DNA of 64,000 nucleotides, taken from Kuschelorhynchus macadamiae. Taxonomy: Eukaryota; Arthropoda; Insecta; Coleoptera; Curculionidae. Shown here piece by piece: positions 44,161-55,569 of this stretch. Every line of letters begins with the position of its first letter. The first letter of the stretch is position 1. The position numbers and the translations under genes are program-made. The DNA is taken from the NCBI GenBank assembly GCA_030620095.1, contig JAUTXW010003840.1, positions 310,001 through 374,000 of the forward strand, in the 5' to 3' direction. The notes below the pieces were generated by a model. The model was not told the DNA's origin and ran no database searches. It was given only the letters and a program-made list of their open reading frames with translations.

Positions 44161-45234
44161 ACGAGTAGCTGCGGAAATAGATTATCAGTTGATTGAAAAA
44201 CCCTTGGCTAAACTTAATAATATTCTTCAACAAAGTATCGAAAAGATCTAATAAAGTAATGCATATCTGTAAATTTTCACCCAAAAACATTTTCAATGAA
44301 CATATGGTAAGCAAATTGAAATTCCTAAACCTTTATTTAGTACACTGTACTGAAAACATTCCGAAGTTGAAGATAATAATATTTTTATTCGTCGACAAGT
44401 ATTCTGTATTTAAAATCCATGGTGGTGCCAAATTTTTGATGTGTGTATTGTTAACGTCTGCGAGTTAAGAGCTTATACATAGTAATTATTGAAACAGACA
44501 CTGCAAATTTTATTTAATATCGCTTAATCTATAGTAACAATTTTCGTTCTGTAGGGTTTAATGTGACACGCAAATTCAAAACATCATTAATTGAAGGAAT
44601 TGACACAATTAACGAAAAAAAAACATATCAACGACGTCACAATTTTAGATTTTTCTGTACTAAAGTATGTGTTTAGTTAATCAGAATTTTTAGGTTTAGT
44701 TCAGAATAAGGTTACTATTGATTTTTTTTTGATCTTGTAAATTTTATCTCAAAAATAAAATCTCAATTAATTTTTCCTGGAGAGTTACTAACTTAATCAA
44801 AATATAAAAAAAGACGTTAATAAATCATTTGTTATTTAGTCAAATATTGTAAGGAGTCGATAAAACATTTGTTCATTTTTTATGTTATGATCATGAAAAA
44901 AATTTGATTGTTCATTAGAAACTGAACAGACAAAATGATTCGGTGGCAAAAAAAATGTTTCATTCAAAATATACATATAGGCATGATATAAAACATTTTT
45001 GTGTCTATAGAAAAATATATAAATGTGGTAACGTCGATACATATTTGTTGAATTTTACTTGTCATAATTATTACACCTATGCAGCAAAAAGGTTACAGTA
45101 GATTAAGCGGTATTAAAAAAAATGGTAGGGCTTTTACTTTCGACCAAAAATGTATAATTTTGTATGAACCTGGAACCGTAAGTATCTGTGTCAATAATTA
45201 CTGTCCCTAATTTCTCTCATTTTGCAAAACCATG
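44161..45234. other. Noncoding interior of the enlarged Tc1 element
   Basis: AT-rich. A block at 45174-45215 (cctggaaccgtaagtatctg) resembles 46842-46890 in direct orientation, on the two sides of the LINE. Nothing coding. Confidence 0.4.
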
Positions 45235-46270
45235 CCTGTCGAATGGCTTAAAGGTGTGATCTGCACACTTCACAAAACGGGAGACTAGCTAGTATGAAAT
45301 AATTACAGAGATATAACACCACTAGTCACAGCATATAAAATATTTGCTGATGTACTCTATGACAGACTAAAGATTTACGCAAACAATATAGTAGTACTGA
45401 TAGAGTTTAAAATACCAAGTTACCTTGTTAAACTGACAATGACCAGCGTCGGATCATGCGTTAGAATTCAGGGAGAGGACTCTATATTCACTGACATTAA
45501 AAACGACAAAAGACTAATATTGTCTTAGAAAAGGCAGTCAGAAAAAGTCATCAGAGAAATTGGAACAATACATAATAAACTAGTACAAATCTTTGGATAC
45601 GCAGATGACCTGAACTCTGTAGGTCGAAGCGAGCTTGATATAGAGCGATGCTTTATGGCTTTCGCAAAAGAAGCTAAAAAATGGGTTTGGAGATGAACCA
45701 GGAGAAAACCAAGTACATGCTGGTAAAAAAACGCGTTCCCGGTTGCTCAACAGGGTATTCCATTTGGAAACTGTATCTTTGAGCAGGTTGATTGGTTCAG
45801 GTATATTGGTTCATTGCAAAGCACAACAAACACAAGTACCGTTGAAATCCAAAGAAATATCAACATCACCAACCAAACTCTTTATGGTCTCTACAAACAT
45901 ACCCGCAACAAAAGCTTACTTATGGGGCAGAAACCTGGACCCTCAAGTTGCGAGATAATATTGGGCATTTTCGAGCGAAAAGTTCTTAAGAAAATCTTTG
46001 GGGCGATATATGAATAAGAATTGTGGCGTCAAAGGTATAATTTTGAACTATATCGAATTTACAAGAACCCAGACATCGTCATATGCCAGATGACGACATT
46101 ACAAAATAACTCAGTATGAGTACCCCAGGGGTAAAGTAAATAGAGATCAATCACGTGCATGATAGATGGATGGAGTCAAAGGAGACCTTGGAATCTTAAA
46201 GGTTAGAAAATGGAGCCAGGAAAAGAGCAGAATGGAAACGAATCTTAGAGCAGGCTGTAATGAAATTTAA
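45235..46270 (+). pseudogene. Non-LTR retrotransposon fragment, clade uncertain
   Basis: The + strand gives EWLKGVICTLHKTGD, YRDITPLVTAYKIFADVLYD and RLKI (RT motifs 1-2), then LVQIFGYADDLNSVGRSELD (the catalytic YADD box is intact), QVDWFRYIGSLQSTTNTSTV, and a C-terminus GIFERKVLKKIFGAIYE, ELWRQRYNFELYRIYKNPDI, with TCMIDGWSQRRPWN near the end. The order and the FERKVL..IFG and YN.ELY..Y..PDIV phrases are typical of a common insect LINE group, but I cannot place the clade. Stops and frameshifts make it inactive. Confidence 0.72.
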
Positions 46271-47066
46271 GTATCCCAAAATTGTATACCCCCCAGTGTA
46301 TCAGAATCGGTTTAGTATCAAGAAAATTACCTCTGTTTTAACCAGAATAGTATTTTTTAACATACCACAATTTATGGACACAGCAAAATCGACAGTACGT
46401 TCATCTGTCTAAGAAATGTCGGTTTTTAAACTCTGCGATAACAATTAAACAGATACGAGTAATGGGTAGCAGCAAAAGGCGTATTCCATTTAAATGATAA
46501 GGAAAAATTTAGAAATGTTACAACTTCGCTGACATTCTTTGAACTTGGTGCAACACATTATTCCTATACAGCAATGTTTTTTTTGCTATAGTAGCTTAAA
46601 AACATATTTAGAAAAATATACTAGGTTTAATACCTTTATCACTAGAGATACTCGACTCCACTGATATACCATTTCTTTCTATTCTATTATGGCAGGGTTT
46701 TTCTTAAATTACTCGCGTATTTAGAGTAACTAGTAAGAAGAGACCCATTGACGAACTTGTATTATACAGAAAGTTCCATTTAAAATAACAAAGTTGATAG
46801 TAAATGCGGTAGACGCTGTTTTAATATACGAAAAAACTCTGTACCTGGAACCTCACGCCAAAATATCTGTCCCAATAATTACCACAGATAAACTACTAAC
46901 TAAAGCATTATAGCTTAAACTTTATGAAATTTATACGCACTTAAACTTTTGTCTCACCCTGTACAAGAAAGCCTTTTGAGACATTAGTTACCTTGCTCTG
47001 AACAATAAATTGGCAATCAAAACTGACTTGCATTTTTATATATTTCATAATTAAATGGGCGTAGTG

Positions 47067-48439
47067 TACATAAAATCACAACCCAGAACAGGAAATCCAT
47101 AGGCTCAGGTACCGGACCAACTGTCTATGGAAAAACAAACGTATTGTATAATGCGGAGGTACCAACCAACAAAACCGCACCGTAAACAAAAGTAGTTTGG
47201 AAAATTATTATTTATTTTTGTAATATTTGATGTGTGTAATTTTAAGTAAAACCCGGGTCTGCTAACGATTGCCCCTTTGAGAGAGAAAAAAACGATCTCA
47301 AATAATCCCAGAGCAGAAACCGTTGGAAACCAAATCAAGGTTAACAAGGTCACATTGTGACGTGACCCCTCTGGCCTGGCCTTGAAAAAATTGTATGTTT
47401 TCTCCTCTTTGTGTATCCCCATCATCCCACATGACCCTCATCGCCTTCCTTTAGCCCTTTAATAGGGATTAAAATTGCCTTCCCTTAAGCTTTATGTGAT
47501 CCTACAATAGCGAGCTGTATAAATGACTAATTATTGAATTGATGATGGTTTCAGTATACGAAACATTGTTTTCTATGTCAAAATTGTACAGATATGTTTA
47601 CTACAGTTGTCATTTAGATTTTTTTACTCATAATACATCCATCGTATTCATCAACATTCATCATACTTTCAGAAACTTAAAATTTAGAATATCTTTGGCA
47701 ATCTTAGACCAACATAAAGTGTTTAAATCTTTATGTCAGCTTAAGTTGCCTTATTGGCACGATTTTTGTTTAAAAAATAGACGGGTTGGTGCATCGAAAA
47801 TGAAGCGGAGATATATTTAGATATTTAATATATTTTTTAAGCACTGAAAATCAAATTAATTTTAAAAGGGGTTAGGAGAACTTTTATAGCATCTGGATGA
47901 GAAGTGATCTACTCCTGAAATATTAACTTGAATAAAATAATGTCAACTATTAGAGCCAAAAAGAAACAACCATGAAGAGAGTACGAGTACGTGTTTCCTC
48001 CTCCCTTTAGACTTTTAATTAGTTTAATACCTGTTTCATTTTATAAATTTAAAATAATAATTCCAGCTGAAATATCTAAAGCTATTAAGACAACATTATA
48101 TGTTTCATTAATTTCAACAATCTTTTACGTAAGAAAATTATATGTGAACTTGATTTTGTTATTTTATATTATGTTTTTGTTTTATTCCGTTTCAAATGCT
48201 GCATTTCGTAATGGTTCATACCACTTCAGAGAAGGAATAGAAATTACTAATTGTACATATTAAGTTTTCACGAATATTACTAAAAAGCATATCAATATTT
48301 GACGTTATAGACACAAATTATTAGAAGAGTCAACTTTTTTATATCTAGTATTAACAAGAATATTTTAATAATTGAAGTTGATATTACGAAAAAATGATTT
48401 CCTTGCGTTCGATACTATTTGAACATCAAGTAGATTAAT
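47067..48439 (+). other. Noncoding, with a GC-richer block
   Basis: The block 47270-47510 is less AT-rich and non-repetitive; it contains aaggtcacattgtgacgtga followed by ccc, an everted or inverted pair of nuclear-receptor-type half-sites. It is a candidate regulatory element. Downstream, the 90-codon frame at 47991-48263 is AT-rich with hydrophobic stretches and no recognised domain. Confidence 0.4.
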
Positions 48440-48590
48440 TTGAAGAAGGGCTTTATTAAAAGGCCCCCATGATTTCCAGATTTATCTCTGACAGACTTTT
48501 TTCTATGGGGTAAATTTTAAAGCAAAAGTATACGCAATTTCTCCGGTAGTTTCAGAAGATCTGCAACAAAAGTTATACATGTATAAGTTA
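48440..48590 (+). pseudogene. Mariner-like transposase fragment
   Basis: + strand: PDLSLTDFFLWGKF, then after a stop and frame change KVYAISPVVSEDLQQKL. This is the PDL..DFFLWG region of mariner-like transposases. About 150 bp survive. Confidence 0.65.
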
Positions 48591-50283
48591 GTAATTATAT
48601 ATCCAATAATCTATAGCATAAAAAGGTGATCGTTTATAACAACAAACTGATAGGTAAGTAAATAATTTTCCTGTCGTTTAAATCCTTTTAATATTTTTGT
48701 ACTCAGAAAAGCATTATTGATAGATAGAGCTAGAGATATATCTTGGCCATTAGTCGTCAGTAATTTCATGGTTTAATCAAACTTTATTACAGGATAATAT
48801 GTAAGTAACTGTTTTAACGTATTACAGAAATTTAAGGCTGCAAACTATTGTTCAAAGTCTTGTTTAAGCACCATTTCTCTATTCAATTATATTATATTCA
48901 TTATATGCTTTCGAGAGTTTAAAAGAAAAGGTAATAATGCATCAAAATAAATGTGCTTCGTTTTCAATGCACCACCTTGTACATTTCAGGAGGCATATTT
49001 TTCGTCATTGCCTCAATAATTGCGTATATTATTGATGAAATTGCTTTATATCTTAAAATATAATATTTTTTATAATTATGGTTATATTATTTGCAGAATT
49101 TACAGGTCTTTATAGCCAATAATTAGACAGTGCCTCACCATAGGAGCACAGAGCATAGGGGCAGGCAATTTTTTTTATAGATCGGCATTTTTAATTATTT
49201 TGAGGGATATCTTTAATAGCATATCACCTAATAAAATTTCCTCAATCGACAAAATATAATTTTTTTACGAAAACTTCATGTAAAACTCGATATGCTAGAG
49301 AATTTAATTTTTTTTAATCATTTCCCTTGTGACCTAATTTTTTTTCTGCTTCTACGTTTGCCTAGATTTAAAGTAGTAGCTTTCATAATGATGCTAAAAA
49401 ATCTTTGAGCAAACTTAGCCAGAAAAAAAATGAGCTTAGAAGCAAACAAATACCCTATACGATCAGCCCCAAACCATTTTTAAATGTTTTGCACCTTGGA
49501 GCATTTTATAATTGTAATATGTGTGCAGTTTAAGCATCGGATGTATAAAAGCATGAAGCATGTTTTGCCATTGTATAAAAACTGAAGTGGATCGTGAAAG
49601 CTTCATTTTGTCGATGTTGCTATTTTCAATTAATAGCTACTTGGGGGAGTATGAGGGGGGTGGGATAGTATCAAGAAGAAGATTTTTTTAAGCCAGTATG
49701 AATGAAACCGTCTGTGAACCGGTAAGTTTTTCTAGCGTTAGTCCAAATCAAAGAGATAGGTACTAATTTCTTAATATTTTGAACAACAATTTTAGGAAGA
49801 ACATCAACTCAATATTGAAGTGAAACAACTAATAAATATTTAGTGCTAAAAGCTAATTTGTGGATTTGAATTGCTGAAAACTGTTAGGGGAAAATTAACA
49901 TTTCATATTAATTTTCACTTTGCCGCAAATAACTTCTAGTCTAGATAAGAAAAAGTCCATTGGTTTAAATCTAAAATATTCAGGCAAAATATCGGCTAAT
50001 AATACATGAATTTACTAAATAACTCTTAGCAAGAGTGGTAATAACCATGGTTAAAATATTATGGATTAATAAAAACACACAACAGATAAAACTCATAATC
50101 AAATTTGATGGATTTTCCAAAGTAATAATTTTCGTAAGAAGATATATTCACATGTGCTTTTAGTCCTCGTTTCTACTTTAGAGATCAAATTTTTCTACAA
50201 ACGTCAGTAATAGTATAATTTTTATCTACGATCGTGAGATAAGAAGCCACTACCGTACTGATTTTAGTTTGGTAATGTTAGAT
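48591..50283 (+). other. Noncoding stretch
   Basis: AT-rich; no gene or element identified. A short frame after a tttcag acceptor near 48990 (GIFFVIASIIAYII) was considered and rejected as an exon. Confidence 0.45.
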
Positions 50284-50305
50284 ATTACCGCACTAGTGCG
50301 GTAAT
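50284..50305. repeat. Perfect 22-bp palindrome
   Basis: attaccgcact followed directly by its exact reverse complement agtgcggtaat. It could be two transposon ends joined, or a binding site. Confidence 0.9.
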
Positions 50306-50410
50306 GATATCTATATATATTAAAATTAAAACAGAATTAAGCATTACAAACTATTTATTGTAATTATTAATTACACAACTATTGAAGTTATTTAAATTAG
50401 TACGAGATGT

Positions 50411-51023
50411 CAGAGGCGTAACAAGACAACGTGGGGCCCTGGTGCCAAATCGTAAAACACGATTTCCTCCCCTCTTTATAATAAGTACATATAAATTTAA
50501 AAAAATTATTCATAAATCGCAAAAAATATTGACTACTTGTTTTAACATTAAGAATAGCTCTAGCAAATCGAATTGGTATCAAAGAAAAATGAAATAAGAT
50601 TATATATCAACCATATTATATTTCATATAAATTATTCCAAATAAAAAAATAAGAAACAAATAAACAAAACAACATTTTAAAGTATAATAATAATTCTAAT
50701 TACACCGACTTACGATTAGACGACTGATTGGTGTTACTTTTGTCTATAACTCGAAAAAAATTGTCTATTTTTTAGATGCTTTTTCAATTTTGCTGCGACA
50801 GAAATAAAAGGCTGTTTGCCTGTTGCGCGTAAAAGTCTATATACCCGGCGACACGGTTTTTGTCGCTTATCGATAAAATTCGCGTAGTTTTGTAAATGTA
50901 ATTTCCTTACTTAAATGTGCGCTTTTATAAATCGATTGTTTTTAGTTCTAATAGGATAGTTTTTTTTGTACTTTACCGGGACCGCGCAACCGCACCACTC
51001 GCATCATTGTAGTTACGCCACTG
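50411..51023. mobile_element. hAT-type MITE with target-site duplication
   Basis: 613 bp with ends cagaggcgtaac and gttacgccactg (inverted, 11 of 12). The flanking 8-mers are cgagatgt and ctagatgt (7 of 8), the 8-bp duplication expected of hAT transposition. The interior (50750-51000) is noncoding and moderately GC-rich. Confidence 0.8.
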
Positions 51024-51303
51024 CTAGATGTACTTGATGTATGTACTTGAAATATGTTCAGTATTTATTTTATTTCCGAGTATACTCAAAGAAGTCTTCT
51101 TTTTGTTTTCTTCCGAAGCCTCAATGTACCCTCTGCAACCGTATTTGACCGCCATCCCCGTGCCTCTTTACGGTGAAAATATCCTTTCTGGTGCTGGCTA
51201 ATAATGATAGAGAAGACCTTCTAAAGCACTGGTTAGTATATTGTTCTGCATTGGATAATTAAAAAAAAAGCAATAGTCTTAGACATCTCTAAACTCTCGA
51301 GCT

Positions 51304-51480
51304 ATTAAGAAATCATGGTTCTTGGGATTAGAACGTGTCAAATTGGAATTACTATCCGACGTTTTGCGTTCGATCGAACGAGGCATCTTCAGGGATATTG
51401 CCTCGTGCAATCGAAGGCGAAACGTCGGATAGTAATTCCAATTTGACACAGTCTAATCCCAAGAACCATGATTTCTTAAT
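51304..51480. repeat. 177-bp near-perfect palindrome with retroelement-end motifs
   Basis: The outer 64 bp of each arm (attaagaaatcatggttctt ... attactatccgacg) differ at about three positions. The arms continue inward with more differences to gaggca/tgcctc around a 13-nt loop (tcttcagggatat). Each arm carries a CTGAAGA-type or GCGAAACGTCGG motif, as at the ends of Penelope-like elements. The high arm identity points to recent formation or gene conversion. Confidence 0.88.
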
Positions 51481-52175
51481 TGACCAAAGCCGTGAAAGCT
51501 TCCGTTCTATCTCGAGCTATTTTTGTCTTCGTGAATGATATCGAAAACACGAACTTTTATCTTTCACATTTTCCAAGAGTAAGTTTTCTGCTCATCTCTT
51601 CTACATACTCCTGCTAGTCCAACAATAAGTGCTACTTTCGCCATAAAAAAAACTTGTTATCATCAGCGTCCTGAATAAAAACACCAATATCGTTTTCCGT
51701 TAATATCTTTGATTTTGTAGGTCTATATCTTTCCGCCTTTCTTTTTAAAAACGGAATTAAATGTGAGTATTTATTAATATCTACATTTTTTCTAATAGAC
51801 ATCACACTCCACATCATTGAATAGTATACCCAAATAGAGGATGGTTTTTGAATTTTAGATAAATCATTAAAAGAGGATAACAATGCCTTTTTACTTGTTT
51901 AAATATTTGATATAGTCAAAAGCAGTGTTATCGTGAGGGTCATACGATTTATCAACGACAAACTTTTTAAGTTTGTTTATCTTTTATTACGTGTAATCAT
52001 ATCCTCCGCATAAAATCCGGAAGATGAATTACATAGACCTATGATATTTTCATACGAAAAAAGAAGATAAACATATAAATACCAGCAGTTGAAAAAATCT
52101 TTGAGCGATGTCACTTCAAAATCAGATTGACAAGTCAGCGATAAAATAAGTAATAGAAAACAATTTTCAGGTTTT
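51481..52175 (+). other. Noncoding stretch
   Basis: Nothing clearly coding. A 83-codon - strand frame at 51632-51883 has no recognised domain; it may belong to the transposon that follows. Confidence 0.4.
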
Positions 52176-53451
52176 TTGCATCCACAAGCGAAAAAAATGG
52201 TATTAAATCTAATAAAATATTACGAAAATCAAAATTCACCGGCCAATATCCAGGAGACAACAGCAAAAGCTCTGGGAATCGGTATAAGAACTGTGCAGAA
52301 AATTGTGCATGAAAAAAGGCATAATTTACTAACGAATGAGATTAAGAAATGTACACGAAAAAAGACAGAAGACTTAAGTGACAATGTAAAAATGGATGTT
52401 CGTAATGCAATTTACGATTTATACACATCAAAAACTAATATAATCCTTCAAGTTTTAAAAGAAGCTTTAAAAAATCGAGGCATATTGGAAATTGGACTAA
52501 AATCGTTGTCAAAATTAACAAAAATGTTAAGTTTTCGATATAAAAAGGACTGTAATCGAAGATTTTTATGCGAGTTGCCACATATAGCAAGTCAGCGTAT
52601 CCAGTTTTAAAAGAAATACACGTAAAATGTTAATTCAAAATTTAGAAAAGTGGTATTTTTAGACGAGACTTGGATATTTTCTAATGGAAGTGGTTCTATA
52701 TCTTGGCAGGACGAGTCTGTAAAAAGTGTCAAGAGAAAAAAGGGATGTGGAACGGGAAAACGGTTCATCATTTTGCATGCAGGTTCTTCAACAGGATTTC
52801 TCTCAGGTGCAAGTTTACTGTTTTCTTCAACATCCAAAAGTAAGGTCTACCATGATAATATGAAATGTGAATTGCTTGAAAAGTGGTTAAAAGAACTGAT
52901 TCCAAATTTAGATGCTCCATCTTTAATCATTCTGGACAATGCATCTTATCACTCAAGAATCTAAAATAAACAACCTACTTCATCCTGGAAGAAAAGTGAT
53001 ATTTATAACTGGCTAATAAAACAAAAACAAAAATCCTTTATCCAATATGCTGAAACTAGAACTTCTTTTAATGGTAAAATCTATTAAAAAACGAACAATA
53101 TATGCCGTAGATGAAATATTACGGGAAAATGGACATGAGGTTTTACGACTGCCGCCATACCATTGCCAGTTTAACGCAATAGAATTAATAGGGGCTGTCG
53201 CAAAATCATATTACGACAAACACGTGAACGAGGGTCTTACATCAGATGACGTGCAAATTGTTTGGCAAGATTCATTAAAGTATATTACGCCGGAGGACTG
53301 GAAGAAATCTGTGGAACATACGGAGAAATTAATATGGGATTGGTGGAATCGAGAACGAGTTCTAGGTGTTGAAATAGCACCAATGATCATTGCGCCATTT
53401 GAGGACGACTCAGAAGATGAGGACTTTTTAAGTGATGATGATATTTTTTAA
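52176..53451 (+). pseudogene. DDE transposase (Tc1/mariner-related, DDE superfamily endonuclease), broken
   Basis: N-terminus: a helix-turn-helix region (AKALGIGIRTVQKIVHEKRH). Catalytic domain: KVVFLDETWIF (first Asp), GTGKRFIILHAGSSTGFL, LIILDNASYHSRI (second Asp), then after stops and a frameshift DEILRENGHEVLRLPPYHCQ and FNAIELIGAVAKSYYDK (Glu). The C-terminus is acidic (FEDDSEDEDFLSDDDIF). The three catalytic residues are still visible. Two in-frame stops lie at 52608-52640, one at 52962, and a +1 shift before 53047. In the family the third motif is HCDLNPIELIW; here HCQFNAIELIG, so surrounding positions have drifted. Multi-copy in insects; no terminal repeats were recognised. Confidence 0.8.
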
Positions 53452-53459
53452 TCTATAAT

Positions 53460-53645
53460 ATTAAAAAGTTTCTGAAGGATTATATTAGTCTTTGACGTAT
53501 ATGAATCATAAATTGCTTTATGAATATCCATTTTTGCATTGTAAATTAAGCCTTTTGCCTTTGGATTTTTTCGTGTACATTTCTTAATATTCTTCGGAAG
53601 TAAATTATGTTTTTTTTTTTCATGCACAAATTTCCGTACATTCAT
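53460..53645 (-). pseudogene. Inverted duplicate of the N-terminal part of the same DDE transposase
   Basis: On the - strand: VRKFVHEKKKHNLLPKNIKK, then CTRKNPKAKGLIYNAKMDIH and DSYTSKTNIILQ. This repeats residues encoded at 52282-52460 of the gene immediately upstream (VQKIVHEKRHNLLTNEIKKC ... TSKTNIILQ) at high similarity but in opposite orientation. Probably a second copy inserted or folded back head to head. Confidence 0.85.
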
Positions 53646-54660
53646 GCTTCCTGCTCAATATCTGAAGGAATTCTACTTTATGAATTACTCATTTTGCCTA
53701 ATGAAATTAAAACTGTCAATAAGATATTACTTAAATTGACGTTGCCCGAGGTAACGCAGAGTGGCAGCATTAAAGTACAAATAGGTAAAGCTAATAGAAA
53801 GGAGTTTTATGCTTGCCTTAAATTTTTTGAAATATTTATTTAATAAAAATATGTGTGTATTTTAACAGTCGTGCATCAGATGTAGATAAAATGTTGTACA
53901 ACACATGTGAGTTAACCTCATTAAGATACGCGTGTAGAAGTTGCAGAACGAGCGCGTAGGCACAATGATGTTGTTTGGAAAAATTTGTACCGGGCAGTGA
54001 GCGATGGTGCGTGCCAAAGTTTGGGACAAAATTTTTTCTGCAATGTTATTTTTCTTTTGTAGCGAGTCTTTTATATAACCCTACGCTATTGTACTGGACT
54101 TCCATCCATCGTGTCTCTTAATTCTAGTCAGATTAGCCCCAGAGTCCTTCATCAAACTAACTGAGGAACGTCGGAAACAATATCCATTATAAAGATGGGA
54201 ATCAAGCAAATTAAGGAATTTAGAGATTTTCGGAAGCACCTTACCAAATATGTTGATTTCAAATTCGAATTTTTTTTTATATAAAAAGGTAAATTTCCAT
54301 TTTGAACTTCCACGTTATGAGCTTTTCTTTATTAGGAATAGTGAAATGTCCAATTTAATTCAATATTGATATATAGTCTTTTCAAATATTTTTATTGGGT
54401 GCCATTTTTGATTTTTGGGCATAATTCAATATCAATTGAATAAAATTTTTTACGATATTTATTTAAATTTTATTTGGCCGCCATTTTGTTTCGCCATCCT
54501 GAATTCGTACCACAACTTTACTTGTTTGTCTCTACATCACACTTAATGCTTGCACAATATTTGAAAGAATCCAATAAGGAGGTTTTTCAGCAAGAAAAAA
54601 GTACAAGAAAACCAAAAAAAAAGAATAGTTTGTCTCCTCCAAACTCAAACCCGAAGAGCC
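53646..54660 (+). other. Noncoding stretch
   Basis: Nothing recognised. Near 54165 ctgaggaacgtcggaaac weakly resembles a retroelement-end motif. Confidence 0.4.
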
Positions 54661-55130
54661 GCCACTGATCGTAAATATCCATCATTGGAAATCAATTAAC
54701 AACAAACAAGTTCCCAGCCGGAAATCCTACGAGCATTACTACTCGGTCAAAAGCGATGGGCGCTGCTTTTCAAATCTTAAACCGCCATAAATCGGGACAA
54801 ATGAACGATAAATAACAAACGCGCTATTTACTATTTAGACAAACAATCCCTTATTCCAGAAATTGGAGCGCCGCGGCGCACAGCGTCCGGGATTTTGGCT
54901 AAATTCCAGAATTTCCAGGCCGGAGTGTCAGAAAATTTGGGTGTGTCTTTGTTGTGTGGAACGTCGCCGTAGTCGTCGCTTCTAATAATGGAAGTGGTTT
55001 TACTTAATCTCATTGTAGCATTATCCCGACTCGTATAAAAACGAACAGAGCTACATGGGCTAAGAGCTAAAAGATATTGCTTATTTTTTTCATTTTCGAG
55101 AGTAGAAACATGAATTGAAAACAACTGGCA
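54661..55130. other. GC-richer unique block, candidate conserved noncoding element
   Basis: 54690-55000 is non-repetitive and GC-richer than its surroundings (gaaattggagcgccgcggcg, cagcgtccgggattttggct). No coding domain. Candidate regulatory element. Confidence 0.4.
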
Positions 55131-55569
55131 ACAATTTAAATTATATAAATTGTGTTACTAAATATTAATAGTGTATTATATAACAAGTATTCAAAATGGG
55201 TGTTTTTAAACGATGCGGAAATCCTTCTTGTTTAAAAACGATAATTTTGACATGAATAATGTACACAATTTTTCCCACGACCACTAACGATTTTCAGTAG
55301 AATTATTATATTTTGTATTTTATATATTTTGTTTCAGTACGCTCTAAAGAAACTAAAATTTGTGCATTTTGATAGTTTTTTTTATTTATTTCGAGTTAAC
55401 AATAATGCAAAAAATACACTTCTGTTTACAAACGAATTACATGAAAATTAAATAGGCAGTTTGTAGCGTTTTGAAGAGTTTACACCGATGCAGCCATTTT
55501 TTCGAGATCTTCGGTTTTTACAAAATATCTTACCAGTTCTGACTGCTTGAAAACCTGCTGTTAAGGAGC
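55131..55569. other. AT-rich spacer
   Basis: Nothing recognised. Confidence 0.45.

Larger units (their letters stand above)
42680..47066 (-). mobile_element. Tc1-like element enlarged by a LINE insertion
   Basis: The outer ends are CACTACCTCC at 42680 and GGGCGTAGTG ending at 47066 (8 of 10 inverted match), each flanked by TA. Just inside, both ends share a long inverted block: ttaattatg-aatatataaaa ... gtctcaaaaggcttt at 42730-42830 and its reverse complement at 46970-47050. A broken Tc1 transposase lies at 43378-44160 and a LINE at 45235-46270. The bracketing is visible; that the interior belongs to one element is inferred. Confidence 0.6.

Noticed and set aside
48985..49065. Possible ion-channel transmembrane exon (GIFFVIASIIAYII) after a tttcag
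   Set aside because: Too short and AT-rich, with a stop soon after and no neighbouring exons; hydrophobic frames arise easily from such composition.
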